A DNA stretch of 64,000 nucleotides from NCBI GenBank assembly GCA_011947345.1, contig JAAVTG010000525.1, positions 124,001-188,000 of the forward strand, written 5' to 3'. The notes beneath the pieces are model-generated. The model was not told where the DNA came from, made no database searches, and worked only from the letters and a program-made list of their open reading frames with translations. Source of the stretch: Phytophthora quininea (taxonomy: Eukaryota > Oomycota > Peronosporomycetes > Peronosporales > Peronosporaceae). This document shows positions 24,829 to 36,584 of the stretch, in pieces. Positions within the stretch are counted from its first letter, which is position 1. The number at the start of each line of letters is the position of its first letter. The translations under genes and the position numbers were made by a program.

Positions 24829-27162
24829 ATGATCAGGCAGTCGAGGCTGCTTCCGCTGCTTCTGCTGCTCACCGTCGGCACGCTTGCCGTCGCCGAAGAA
24901 GACCCCGCGGAGGAGGCACCCCACGCCTACAATTGCGACAATTCAGCCAGCTCGAGCGGCTCTTTCGTCGACTACGACCGCTTGGTGCACTGCACGCCGC
25001 TGCTGCAGAGCTACCCGGCGCTGGCCAACGCTCTGTTGGTGCTGCTGCTGGTGCTGCTGCTCTACATGATGAGCTCCACGGCCGACGAGTTCTTCTGCCC
25101 GATCTTGCAGGTCATCGTGGAGAAGTACCAGATCCCACCGCACGTGGCGGGCGTCACGTTCCTGAGCTTTGGCAATGGGTCGACCGACGTCTTCTCCAAC
25201 ATTGCGGCGTTTGCGACACCCACGCCCGCGATCGGCGTCAGCTCCATCCTCGGGGAGGGCTGCTGATCACGACAGGTAAGGAGATTGAGTTCTTGCTGCT
25301 GTTTTGGCTTCACTAAGAGCTAATCTCCTTTGGCTTCAGTTGTCACTGCGTGTGTGGGCTTGGTCTCTGAGGGCCAAGACCAACTGATCCCGCACATTCG
25401 TGCGAGACGTGGTCTTCTACTTCATCTCAGTGCTCTACCTGGGGTTGGTCTTCTTCGACGGAAAAGTCGGCCTGCTCGAAGCGGTGGGCTTCCTGGTCAT
25501 CTATTTGATCTACGCGATCACCGTGTTCATGGACAAATATTTAGCTGGCTGGTTCTTCTCGTCCAAAGTATATGTAGACGACTCGCTGTACACGATTCTG
25601 GACGACGACGACGACCTGCACTACTGGTCTTCAGCGAGCGAGAAAAGCTGTCCAAGCACTCCTTTATTACTCTCGCCAGAACAGCCTCAAAAGCTGCCGC
25701 AGCAGGAGCAACCGCAGCATCCTCGACGGCAACTGCTAAAGAGCTCGACGATTCAAATCTACGACACGTTCGCTCGAACCAACATTTTTCCGACTCGGAG
25801 CAGTCCGAGCCATCTCCACGCTGGATGGACCGCATGTTGCACCGCAAAATTCCGCGCCAACGCCCCGTTCGAAGCCGCACCTTGACTACGAGAACGGACC
25901 GATAGCTCGGGACGACGGCCAGTCTCTACTGGAAGTCACGGACGTCACTTAAACGACCCACTTCGATGTGTGTGGGCAACATGCAGGAATCTCTGCGGCG
26001 AATTCGACGACAACGACGCAGACGCAAAACGGCTTGGGAATCGTTGGAGACGAGCGCGCAGTTTGGAGAGACCGCGCGGCGCTGGACTCGTGGGTATCAT
26101 GCTCTCAGCGATATCACGGAGCTGGGATCTGCCATGGAGTCAGCATCGACACAAACCGAAGTTGAAGCTGAGACCGAGACGGCAGACGAAGAATTAAAGA
26201 GAAAACAAGATGCTGCGGAAGATCTACGACTGGAGATGGAGGCCAGCATGGCTGTGACTTCGTTCGATCGCGCCAAAATCCAAGTCAAACGGTGGAGACG
26301 GTCAGCGCTTCGTGTGCTGCGCACCACCCAGTGGGTCTTCGAACGCTTCGTTTGGAACCCGTTCGAGGTGATCACCGTTTTCGTAAGACGTCTTACGATC
26401 CCGCTGGTAGACGAAGAGACTTGGGACAAGAATCTTGCCGTCATCTGCCCACCTTTCGCGATGCTGCTGTTTGGGATATCGGCACTTTCCTTCAGTATCG
26501 AAGACCCCGTCTTTTTGGTCACTGTGGTGGTGGTGGGCGGCATTTTCAGCATCACTATCGAGTATACCACCTCGCCGCTCGCTCCACCGGAAGGCTGGAA
26601 GCTTGCACCTTTCATCTGTCTGGCGTTTGTCATGTCCATCATTTGGATTATGAACATCGCCAACGAGGTGCTCGCCGTTCTTGAAACACTGGGGAAACTC
26701 TTTGGTATCTCTAGCTCTGTCTTGGGCGTATCGGTAAGCCGTTCATTTCAACGTGCAGTGGCCGGCAAGGACTAACACGAGATGATTTTGTCAATGATAA
26801 CAGGTGCTAGCTTGGGAAACTCAATCGGCGACCTTGTAGCCGACATGGCGATTGCACGCGACGGGTTCCCGACCATGGCCTTCGCAGGTTGCTTTGCTGG
26901 GCCAATGTTCAATTTGTTAGTCGGTCTCGGACTGTCACTCACGATTGCGATCATCTCGCGTGGCCCGCTCTCCATGGGAGAACCATCACCGCTTGTGTAC
27001 TTGGGTTTTGTGTATCTACTGCTGAGTCTGCTCCTGAATCTGGTCGTCGCGGCTTGCGATAAATTTCAGTTCCGTTCTCGGCTGTGCTACGCGCTGCTGG
27101 CATTGTACGCATCCTTTGCTGTGATTTCCATCGGAGTTGTGCTCAATTATCCTGAGGAGTAA
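24829..27162 (+). CDS. NCLX/CCX-type cation/Ca2+ exchanger, frame broken at several points
   Basis: ATG 24829 is followed by a signal-like hydrophobic segment (LLPLLLLLTVGTLAVA). The first exchanger repeat has VTFLSFGNGSTDVFSNIAAF, equivalent to the alpha-1 motif GNGxxD; the second half has WGNSIGD-like sequence and GFPTMAFAGCFAGPMFNLLVG, the alpha-2 motif of SLC8B1 (NCLX) and plant CCX proteins. A cytosolic loop of about 230 residues (25560-26300) is charged and low-complexity. About ten or more helices are expected. Two introns are likely: 25276-25339 and one ending near 26803. Frame breaks lie at GGGG 25252-25255, near 25400, within the loop near 25650-25900, and at GGG 26814-26816. The conserved motifs resume in frame after each break. 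Role by family: exchange of Ca2+ against Na+, Li+ or K+, in mitochondria or other membranes. A pseudogene is possible but less likely. Confidence 0.82.
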
Positions 27163-27275
27163 TAAAATTGTTTTGATTGACCAAACCTTACCATTGCGAT
27201 GATGCCAAAGCAGTCAGCACCACTGCTCCATGATTCCATGATACTTGCATTGCGATCTACATGGTGACTGTACCT

Positions 27276-29274
27276 CTACTGACTGGTGAGGTCCATTCGA
27301 TCAAACTTGCTCTCTTCGTAGTAGACCGCCTTCACCTTCCGACCTCCAAAAATCGTCCGTTCAGTCCTGTAAGAGCTGTGCACCAAGACGATGAATATTC
27401 CCCACAATATCGCGCAATAGATAATTCACAGCTTTCAGGAAGTAGACAGCTCACTCTACCTTTTGTAGCGTCTTCTGCTGCTCGAAATTGAACAAAGATC
27501 CGCACTGCTTCTTCGGGAGACACTCGTCCAGTCACTTCATAGATCACACACTTTGCCACAGGACCGTACTTCTCAGTACATTCACCTTTCACTTCGTCTT
27601 GCAGTTCATCGTCCACTTCACCAGGACCAACCATATTCTAGTAAGCACAGAAAGCATGGATAGTTAATTCATATTCCCATCGAAATATTTGAGCACAGTG
27701 CTCCTACCAGTAACAGCACGACTCGGCTGCTGGAATACTTTGGCTTTGACCGGGTATCCCAGCCGCTCGTTCGACGTCTCTTTTCGACAGCATCCGGTCC
27801 ACTACCGCGTCTGTGGTATCTGTCGGGGTTTCCGTGCTCGACATTGTGTTGCTCGGTACGCTGGTCGTCGTGTCTTCGCTTAGACTCTCTAATTTCCCTG
27901 CCGAATTCATCCAACTGAACTCTGGGCGCTTGCTGCCTCGACGAATCTCTATCGTTTCGCTTGACTCTGCCACTATGCTCACGAGATCGAGAGTCTATCG
28001 CTGCTCGCGACGGTCCGCTGAAAGCTACCGAGGAAGAATCAGTCGACGATGACGACGAAAAACCAATACCCTTTGTCGAGAATCCCAGTCCGCCTCGAGG
28101 CTCAGTAGCATCATCAAATTGTCCCTCCGTAGCCGAAGAAAGTTGCGGATCGCGGTGGTGGTCGTCATCACGCTCACTCTCTGGTTGGGATACTGCAGCG
28201 TTCTCCTCACTAGCAGTGGACGTAGGTGCAGACACGATTAGCGATGCAAAATCTCTCAGTGCTGATTCGAACAACGAACATTTTCTTCCGCATCCAAGCC
28301 GGCATGGTCATGCCCCGTCCGCGACCAGCAGGAGCTGGGATTTCCATCGCAGGAGCTCTCCCTTCTGCCAGATCCTTTGCCAAACGTTCGCGCTCTAGCT
28401 TCCCTGAACGACGTATCACATCACAGCAGTAGGAAGTTGGATCTATCCGATCATTCTACCCATTCCGAATCCTAGACGCACCTCTCTTTCCTGCTCTCTC
28501 TGACGTCGACCCAGCTCTCGTTTCACCTTCTCCAGCTCCTTCTTCTCGAGTCTCTCCTTGCAGTACATCTCGTAGCTATTAGGTCGGGATGGATGATATT
28601 CATCTCTGTATGTCGCCTGGAAGAAGTGTCCTTGCGGCTCCGTTGCCGCATTATTCACAACCTCCACGCTCTTCTCCTGTTCTTGAGCTGGCGCCACTCG
28701 AACTTCCATCACAGTAGCGAACCCTAGACCAAAGCCTGCAGCTCGAAGCTGCATCTGCTTCTGCGCGGTTGCTGTTGAACCTTCTCCGCCGTCTTCTTCT
28801 TTAACACTTGAGCACTGGGCGACGTCCTTTTGATCACCGACGCAGGTTTGAAGGCAATCGAGATGCCTCCCGTCGTGGGGCTTTTCTGCCTCCCCGCCAA
28901 TGCACTGGGCAGCATGGAAGTGCTCTAATAGCCATCACAAGGCATCAGTACTTAATTTAAAGCCTCTACGCCTCGTTTTGCCCCTACACTGGTGGTCACA
29001 GGTGTTGGTTTATTGTTGCTCTTGTTCTTGGCAGCTTGTGGCACCATCAGCGGCGTCTTGGCCCATACTAGAGCGTAGGAAAGCGTCATAAAGGCAACCG
29101 CATCAGTATTCCTTCAGTTCTAGATCGCTTTAAGCCGGGGTCTCTGGGTCATTAAGCCCACATACAGGTGAAGTAACGTACGCGAGCTCGTGCTGGTCTT
29201 GGGCTTCCGTCCGCGTCCAGCGCCGACGACGTCTTGGCGCCTTTGGCCAGCGGCAAGTCCGCGTAGAGATCCAT
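27276..29274 (-). CDS. RBM17: Splicing factor 45 (SPF45/RBM17) orthologue
   Basis: ATG 29274 begins MDLYADLPL, like the SPF45 N-terminus MSLYDDL. Exons of about 28915-28450 hold a charged central region (HPSRPNSYEMY, then KERLEKKELEKVKREL), and 28400-27680 an Arg/Ser-rich region. The C-terminal RRM-like UHM domain is nearly intact: NMVGPGEVDDEL-type start at 27634, KYGPVAKCVIYEV, EAVRIFVQF, then after an intron LNGRF...KVKAVYYEESKFD and a stop at 27276. In SPF45 this domain recognises ULM motifs of U2AF65, SF1 and SF3b155 in alternative 3' splice site choice; the G-patch that normally precedes it is not clearly visible here. The frame slips at the run of five A (plus strand, 27348-27352), immediately after the LNGRF motif. 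Introns are short. Confidence 0.83.
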
Positions 29275-29351
29275 CGCAAATTGCAAACTGACACAAATAC
29301 TCTAATTACGTATACCTGGTGTGGTGCATTACATCATTTTGCGTCTGAGTT

Positions 29352-29364
29352 CTCATTCGAACTG
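29352..29364 (+). promoter_or_regulatory. Inr-like initiator
   Basis: CTCATTCGAACTG, six bases before the ATG at 29370, fits the oomycete initiator consensus (YTCANTYY). The lone spacer of 95 bp to the divergent RBM17 start supports a shared promoter. The 5' UTR would be very short. Confidence 0.4.
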
Positions 29365-29369
29365 TCACC

Positions 29370-30859
29370 ATGTACTCCCGGGTCGGAACGGAGGAGTCTC
29401 GCGACGACCTGGCGCTGGTGCGCCATGGCAGCGGCAAGTTCTCGCCGGCGGAGATGGCGCAGCGCAGCTTCACCACGGAGGACCTGCCGTCGTCCAAGTC
29501 GCTGGTGCCTGCCGCCCCGACGCTGGAGAAGAAGCGCACGGGCTCAGACATTTTCGAGACCAGTCGCCAGGTGCTGATCAAAGGCATCCAGGGCGTGGGG
29601 CTGGACCAGTTCGTGGGTAAAATGCAGCAGGCTTTCAGTCCGGACGACTCGGAACGCGTACTGAGGGCCGAGTGGCTCGTGGTGGAGACGGAGGAGCAGC
29701 AGCTGGACAAGCTCCAGGACTGTGTCCATCAGCTGCAGAAGGCCTTTAAGTTCTCTAACCGCCTAAGGACGCTGGTCAAACTAGCCAACGCTACACTCGC
29801 CAAGTGCGAGGAGCTGGTGGACCGCAGTCAGACGCACGTGGAGCAGTGCAGTCTCATGTTCGCGCAGTTCTCCAACGAGATTGCGACGTTGACCGACTAT
29901 CTAAGCAAACTGAGAGAAGCAGTGATCCCTCCACTGATGACGAAAGATGCCAATGAGGAGAAGAAGAATGCGAGACGCGCAGAGTGGGCGCTGAATCGGA
30001 TGGCACAGAGCGCGCAGTCGATGGTCTCGGAGATGCGAGAGAGTCTAGACGAGCTGGATGACCTTACCACCGAGTGCACGAAGCTCATGGTGCAGTCCAT
30101 TACGTTGCTGCACATGCGTGGACGATCGGCGGACTTTAGTGGCACGGGTGTCGCTGCTGGAGCTGCTGGTGTGGTGGCCGGCGCGGTGGTGGGTGTCGCT
30201 GGCGTGGTTGCGGCCCCGGCGACCAGCGGCCTTAGCGTACCGATCTCACTCGCCGGCAAGAGTCTGTTCCTGTCGGGTATTGCAGCCTTGACACCGTCCA
30301 GCATCATGCTGAGCCGTACGTACCTACATGTAGTAGTATGTCTAGCAGTGCTATCATGGTTCTAATTGTCGTGTTTTCATATACAGGCCAAAGCCAGCAG
30401 CTTAGCGGACTATCCGAGTTGGTGGTGAACCTTAAGACATGTCTGGAGATCATGAACCAGAAGCGCGAAGAAATGGCAGTCGCCTTTGCAGCGGTCGAAG
30501 GACTCGACCTTGATATCAAGGTGCGTTCCAGCTCCCAGTATCGCTATTGTGATGATTTCTAACCGTATTATTGCGTCTGTCTTTCCAGCAAGCGACTGAT
30601 TTCTGCCAGGACGCCATTGAACTCGAGACCTCCATCTATGTAAGTCTTCGTTGAGCTTCGTATTCTGGCAGAGAGATTTCAACTGGCGTTGTCCAATTTG
30701 CAGGAGAGTTCATGGGGCTTTATCGAAGACATCAGCGTCAAGTTGATGACGCTCAACCAGTCGGTGGCCGTGTTCCAAGCATCTCCCAGCGTCTGGCACT
30801 TTTGCATGTCGGAAGACGCCATGTACCAATACCTGCTGGCTGAAGACGAGGAAAACTGA
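29370..30859 (+). CDS. Coiled-coil protein with a Gly/Ala-rich hydrophobic hairpin, unknown function
   Basis: Four exons, 29370-30315, 30387-30520, 30589-30639 and 30704-30859, all join in frame to 428 residues with no frame break; introns have GTACGT/GTGCGT/GTAAGT starts, and the second has a CTAAC branch. Residues about 65-260 are helical and coiled-coil prone (EEQQLDKLQDCVHQLQKAF, LVKLANATLAKCEELVDRS). Residues about 263-310 are an uncharged Gly/Ala/Val stretch (GVAAGAAGVVAGAVVGVAG and LAGKSLFLSGIAALTP) that could form a membrane hairpin. More helices follow (LSGLSELVVNLKTCLEIM). Helix-hairpin-helix layouts like this occur in apolipoprotein-L-like and alpha-helical membrane-inserting proteins, but I see no motif fixing a family, and no signal peptide. 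Confidence 0.75.
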
Positions 30860-30985
30860 GCGACTTGTAGTCTACATCTTGGATGCTTGTCACGTTTATA
30901 TACACTTTATATCAATTTGTGTAAGGTTCACATAATTTGCGATCGGTGGCTCTCAAGAGCTACAAGCGCTCAATACCAATCATCC

Positions 30986-32229
30986 ATGGGCAGCAGCAAG
31001 CGCCGTCGCCAGCAGCGCGTGGCCGCCGTCGGCGCGCAGGTGGAGGAGAGTATCCGGCAGGATGCGGAGGACAAGAAGCTCCAGCATGTGGAGGCCGCGC
31101 AGCTCTTCCAAGTGGACAGCAAGGGCGGTGACCGCCCCAGTAAGAAGCAAAAGCTGCGGCAGCTGCAGCACGACCCAATTCTGGCCAACAAGCGCAAGTT
31201 TGACGCCAAGAAGCTCAACAAGGGCGAAGCCAAAGCCATCAAGAAGCTGCAGCAGCAACCGCAGGCTCAGAAGCAGGCCGAGGAGCCCCAAAACAAGCCG
31301 CTAGACGCTGCGTGGGGTCAGGACGGAGATGCTCAAGAACCGCAAGAGAATCAGACGCTGGACGAGTATGTGGCGCCAGTGGCAGCCAAGAAGATCAAGC
31401 GACGCAAACGTACCGCAGCGTCGACTCAATACAAGATCAAGAAGGTGGAGGTCGCGGCTGCAGGACAGTCCTACCACCCAGACTTTGATACACACCAGGA
31501 TGTGATGGCGGAGGCGGTTGCCCAGGAACTGGAGCGTCGGGACAGGAACGCTAAGATGGCAGAGCCAGTGTCCAATGGTCTGTCGGAGGAGACGCTGCAG
31601 TACATCAAGGACGAGTCGTCGGGTGACGAGTCCGAGTCGTCGGATGAGGAGGATGGCAACAAGAAGCCTCACAAGGCACCCACCAAGGTGACACGCACCA
31701 TGCACAACAAGCGCGAGCGGCATAAGAAGATGGAGAGGGAGCACCAGACCCGACGTGGTCAGAAGGCCATCCTGAAACAGATCAATGCGTACGTCTTGGT
31801 TATTAGAGGTTTTATGAGGTGGTTCTGACCTAAAGTTGTTCATTATACAGGTCCCAGCACATTCTCCAGGAAGTCATCAAGAGCGAGAAGGCGTCGGCTC
31901 AGAAGCAGGAGCTGAAGAAGCTGCAGAAGGAGCAGAAGCTGCAGGAGGAGCCGCTGGTCCGCGTGGGCGGCAAGAATATGTACGTTTTTTTATTGTCTTA
32001 TAGTGGCCAATCCTTTGACTGATGGTTTGTTGGATGTTACAGCAAACTGGAGCGGAATACGCTCGTGTCTTTCTCGGAGGAATTGACGGGCAACATGCGG
32101 ACGCTCAAGCCCAAGGGCAATCCGATGCTCGACCGATTCGACAGTCTGCACAAGCGCAACTTGATCGACATTGGCCGACCCAGAAAGACTCGCAAGGCCA
32201 AGGTGAAGATCATCGAGGCCAAGAAATAA
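30986..32229 (+). CDS. NOP53: Ribosome biogenesis protein NOP53 (GLTSCR2/PICT1 family)
   Basis: Exons 30986-31788, 31851-31979 and 32043-32229 join exactly to 372 residues. The protein is very basic, with KKQKLRQLQHDPILANKRKF near the N-terminus, an acidic patch (DESSGDESESSDEEDG), and the C-terminal signature RTLKPKGNPMLDRFDSLHKRNLID followed by RKTRKAKVKIIE, typical of Nop53. The family sits on pre-60S particles, helps 27S/ITS2 processing and recruits the Mtr4-exosome through an AIM-type motif in the N-terminal half; I did not locate that motif. Nucleolar location is expected from the Lys/Arg clusters. Each intron is 62-63 nt. It lies 126 bp downstream of the coiled-coil gene in the same orientation. 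Confidence 0.86.
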
Positions 32230-32477
32230 ACGGCCTTTTCTGACCTGTAGATAGACCACGGTGGACAGCTCCATCGTTCTGAGCTCAGCCTTCATGCCTA
32301 CATATAAAAATAGTGATTACCTTCCACGCTGGTTGGACAGACTTTCCTTTTTTGCTGAGTGTTGCTGTCACGATGGCGACGGGGTCAGTCATGCGGCCAA
32401 GTGTGCGTTGCTTTCGGCAGTAGTTATGTAGTGCAAAACTTATTGTGTTTTTGTTGCTGCAGAACTTTCGACACGAC

Positions 32478-34076
32478 ATGCGAGGCCCCCAAGTGGTGGA
32501 GATCCGTCAAGAAGAATACGAGCGCACAAAGCGCTCAATCCTCAAGAAAATCCGACGTCGACTGGTAATTCTCGGAGTCATCATTGGACTTTTGGCGGTA
32601 GTCGCATTCGCGCTCGGCGGCGTAAGTTGCAAAGCAGTTCTCACACTTAAATTTCATCTTAGCTAACCTTTCACGTCTTTAGATCATTCGGTGCTACCTC
32701 ATGAACATCCGCAAGTTCGGAGAGGTCTCCGGCAGCGTCAGTCTGCGCGACTTGTACTTTGTCTACGGCGGAGTTTCGATCCTGTTCAGTCTCTACGGGT
32801 TTTACGTCGACGCCAAGTGGAACAAATTGCAGCAGGACGGCAACACTTTGATCATGCACGTTCGCACATACTTCATGGTTGGTGTTGGGGCATGGGCGAT
32901 AGGTAGGCTCCAAGTTCTTGCACTTATTCGCGTCATTGACTGACTGGAAAATGTTTCAGCTCTATGGCTTGGAATCGCGACGCTCTCGGCTTTTGGGCTG
33001 GTCGACGTGCAGTACATTTCGGATTCCAGCCAACACCTCATTTATCTCACGACGCTCGTCATCGTCACAGTAAGTTTTGACTCGATTCGCTTCTGTCTAC
33101 ATCTACTGACAAACTTTTCTTTCCAGCTTCACCTCCTAATCTCACCTTGGCTCCTCCGAACGATCCAGCGCAAAGGATCCCAAGCGGACGAGTTCTTCGC
33201 AGCGGAATTCCTCTCCGATACTCGGAACGCCAAAGCAGAATCAAGCGAAGACTCGAGCGATTCCAGCGAAGAAGTAGCTGACAAACGACCTGCTGCCGTT
33301 AAACCTGCACCGAAGTCGCCGCGTCGACCGAAAGACCGCAGTCCGCGCAAGAACCGAAAGGATTCCTTCAAGGCAGACGCGAATCAATTACAGCTCGCAA
33401 TGGAAGGCGACTCGCCACGGTCGGCTGGACAGGCCAATGCAGCACAACCAGCTTCACCACGTTCGGCCCGGCGACAATCCTCGCCACGAATTTCAGCTAC
33501 AGCAACTCACACTGCACTAGCCACAACACCAGTCGAGTCCGAAGCCTACTTGCAACAAATCCCGTTCGCCTCGCCAGTGTTCACGATGGACCCGGAGGCA
33601 AATCTCGCAACGCCAGAATTCTGGCAGCTCTGGAAGCAAATGGAGACCACGTACGTGTCTAGTTAGGACTGCTGTCAACACGCGGCCTAACTTTTGTTGT
33701 TGCTTCCTGCAGGGGCTCATTTTCGTGTAGCTTTACCAACCAACCGACTCGCGCAGACCTGGAGCGGCGTTTGGCCGCGCAAGGTTTCCACGTCGTCGCG
33801 ATCGAGCAGAAAGACAGCGTGCTGCAGGTCTACTTTTACGGCGCGCAGTACGGCACCGACACGGTCTTCCTCTGCGAGTTCGTTCTGCTCTTCGCGCGCA
33901 GATTTTTCCAGGCCACTTTCAAGTGCAAGGTAGGCAGCTCCTGGTTTGCTTTCTGGTGAGATAAACTACGGCTGTTCTGACGCTGGAGATGATCTCGTTG
34001 CATTCAACAGGAGCGCGAGGCGGCCTCGCACTTTGTCACGAGGTTCAACCTGAACGCGGTCATCGCGCTCGAGTAA
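32478..34076 (+). CDS. Polytopic membrane protein with C-terminal adaptin-appendage-like domain
   Basis: Six exons: 32478-32621, 32683-32902, 32960-33069, 33127-33650, 33713-33929 and 34011-34076. The first ATG I can support is 32478; a short upstream exon from ATG 32373 is possible but its frame does not join cleanly. About four hydrophobic helices lie in the first 210 residues (LVILGVIIGLLAVVAFALGG, LYFVYGGVSILFSLYGFYVD, YFMVGVGAWAIALWLGIATLSAFGLV, LIYLTTLVIVT-LHLLISPWLL). A linker of about 130 residues is Ser/Pro/Lys-rich (SPRRPKDRSPRKNRKDS). The last 110 residues (FWQLWKQM, LAAQGFHVVAIEQ, LQVYFYGAQ, TVFLCEFVL, ATFKCKEREAASHFV) follow the order of conserved positions in the platform subdomain of beta-adaptin appendages. 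That similarity is my own reading, not a search result. Function unknown; a trafficking role is inferred. Confidence 0.7.
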
Positions 34077-36584
34077 ACGAGCGGGAATACACTACGTACA
34101 TCTTCCCATGTCTTCAGCGAGCCTATTGCCTTCAAACGTTCGTCCCCACCAGAGCTAGTGGAGCTTCCAACTGTCAGACTTGGCCACAGCTTAGGTTTGC
34201 GTCTTGCACGTTAGTCGCAGCTCAATTCACCAGCGTGACACGCGCGAAAGCCTCGCCGAAACGTGCTTACCGGGTTGTCTCGGGGGCGTCAAGGATCCTC
34301 GAGTCGATGCAGGATTTGCGTGGCGTTTTCTGTGGCGGATTTCGTCACGGCCGCCCAAGCAACCGAAAGATACCTTGAACCGTCAAACATGGCGCGCTTC
34401 GAGCCATCCAAACAAATTTCCGTCTCCTCCCGCCAGCAAGAGGGGACATGCCACTCTTGAGCAGGCGGTCCCTTGCGGGGAAGGAGCTCGCATGTAGCGA
34501 CGCTAGCGCCGTCCACTGGGCTTGGAAGTGCCAGCGACCTCGACAGCAGCGACCCCTGAACAGTAGGAAGCGACAGTGGTGCGAAACCAGAAGGACCCCG
34601 GTGCACCTTGCGCGACGGCGGCGGCAGCAGCGAGACAGCATCGTCAATGCGGCTCCCGTCATGGTCCTTGCACAGCAACTTCAGCTTGCCCATCCCCCGA
34701 AGGCTCCGATCTTATTCCGTCCAACTGTCTCGGTCGCATGGTCGAAACGACGTCTCGGCGCTGCTTGATGGCACTACAACTTGCCTGGCTGCTGTCAAGC
34801 GACATGGCTGCTTTGCTTCCCGCCAGCTTGATGTGGTTACCACTGGACCCGTATCTTACTGCCGACTTGACGTGGGTGCTGTACTCGGCACTTTGGTTGA
34901 CATGAGCTGCCACGACATGAGCCGCCACGACAGCCAGCAGCGAGCCGTGACGGCGCGCGATACGACGCAACACGCCAAAAATCCGTGCTTTGTCTGCTGG
35001 TGCAGCTCCGGCCCCGGCCCCGGAGCTACTCCACACACCGAGTTGAAGCAGATCGGTGGCGGATGGATCTTCAACCAAGCGGCTGTTCACAACGCCATCG
35101 AAACGGAGGCTGCCGGTTCTTTTGGTAGTCGCCTGCACGTGGCGCGCGGTTGCACTCGTCAGGCGCCGGTAGATAGCCTCGCCTCGCCGCGAGGCTCTCG
35201 GCCACAAACGCCGGGCGAGCAGAGCCCCGAAACCGCGCGCAGTTCGTGGCCCGCACTGCCACGAACGTCATAACATTGCCCTCGCGCTGATAGACCCTGC
35301 TGGTCCGGTGCCGGCTCGCAGCAAAGCCGCCTCGCAGGCAGCAGCTCCGTCGTGCCGTCGCTGCTGAGCCGCGCTCGCAACGACGCGCGAAGTGAAGCCA
35401 CCGCTCCGGTGCCACGAACATCTACCGGCTGGGCGTGTCTCCTGCGTGCAGCACCGAGGAGCGCCGAGCTGCTCCGGTCGATCGCGGAGAGCTCTCGCCC
35501 ACCTACACGCGCGTGGCAGCTGGCGCGGCCGATCTGTGGCTCAGACCGATTGGCTGTGTACGCGACTGAGCAACACGCCGCGACGACGAGCGACGATCCG
35601 CTGCGTTAAAGAGAAGAAGAGTAGCGGAGACCGACAGCACCGACGCATGCATGCAGAACACCCAAGCAGCCAAGCCAGGTCGAGCATTTTCGTTGACCCC
35701 GGTCTGCTGGAAGACGGTGCGTGAACCAGCTCTCTGAAGCGAAAATCTCTGAAGCTGAAGGCGGCGTCTGTCGCAGGCGGGCCCGACAGTGCGGCTCACG
35801 CGAGCACCGCCTCACGACGGCGTCCGCACGGCTGTAGGATCATACTATCCACCGCCGTCGTGCTCCATGGCGCGTTCGGCTACATGCATCGGGGCGGCCG
35901 CTCTCTCTCCGCTGCAACATGCACACGGCTCGCAGACTTCCACTTGAAGCCGCTTGTGCCATTCCCCACGACGGCACGACCGCGGCGTGTCCACAATCCG
36001 CTGCTGCAGCTTGGTGTATGTAGAGCTTTACTCCGGTCGTGCCGGCCAGCCGCTGGTGTGTTTGTTCCGAGGAAGACGGCCGCTGCTGAGCTGCTTGCGG
36101 CCCGAAGGCACGACCACATTCGATATCGACGTCTCGAGCGATGGCGACGTCAGAACCACGCCGCCGCGCGTGGTGCCATGATTGCCCAGTGAGTTGTCGC
36201 TGTGTGGCTTCGCAGAATCAATCTCGAGGCTCGAGCTGCTCGCCGTCGCGCCGTCGTCCGCAATCCAGCAGCGGCTCGACCACGATTTGGTGTAGCGGAG
36301 CTCGTGCTTCAACAGGCTTGGCGATGACGACGCGTACTGTACTTTACGCGCGCGGCGGCGTCGCGCACTTTCTGCTGCGAGCTGCTCCTCCTGCTGCAGT
36401 GGAGCGTCCGCACACTCGTCGCCTTACCCACCTGCTCACGACACTCACGACGTCTCCAGCAGCGCTCGTCTTCACTTCTCAAGTTGCCCTCACCAACACA
36501 AAGCATCCGTGGTCGCCCCGACCAGCATCCCCCAACTGCACCAACCCCAACCGTTGCAGACCCCCACCACCATCGCCAACAGCA
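34077..36584. other. 2.5 kb region without a confident gene
   Basis: Open frames up to about 220 codons exist on both strands (for example 34608-35273 plus, 34659-35207 minus), but they overlap one another, have Ser/Arg/Ala-rich shadow-like composition and show no family motif or plausible splice pattern. There is no terminal repeat, target-site duplication or transposase. The last part, about 36350-36584, is C-rich and pyrimidine-rich, in keeping with a 5' UTR and promoter of the RWP-RK gene. Confidence 0.4.

Noticed and set aside
29370..30859. Call of a pore-forming protein
   Set aside because: The hydrophobic hairpin between helices is suggestive, but there is no signal peptide or family motif, so only a neutral description is given.
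34608..35273. Overlapping open frames of about 180-220 codons on both strands
   Set aside because: Low-complexity Ser/Arg/Ala content, mutual overlap and absence of any family signal suggest chance frames in GC-rich spacer DNA.
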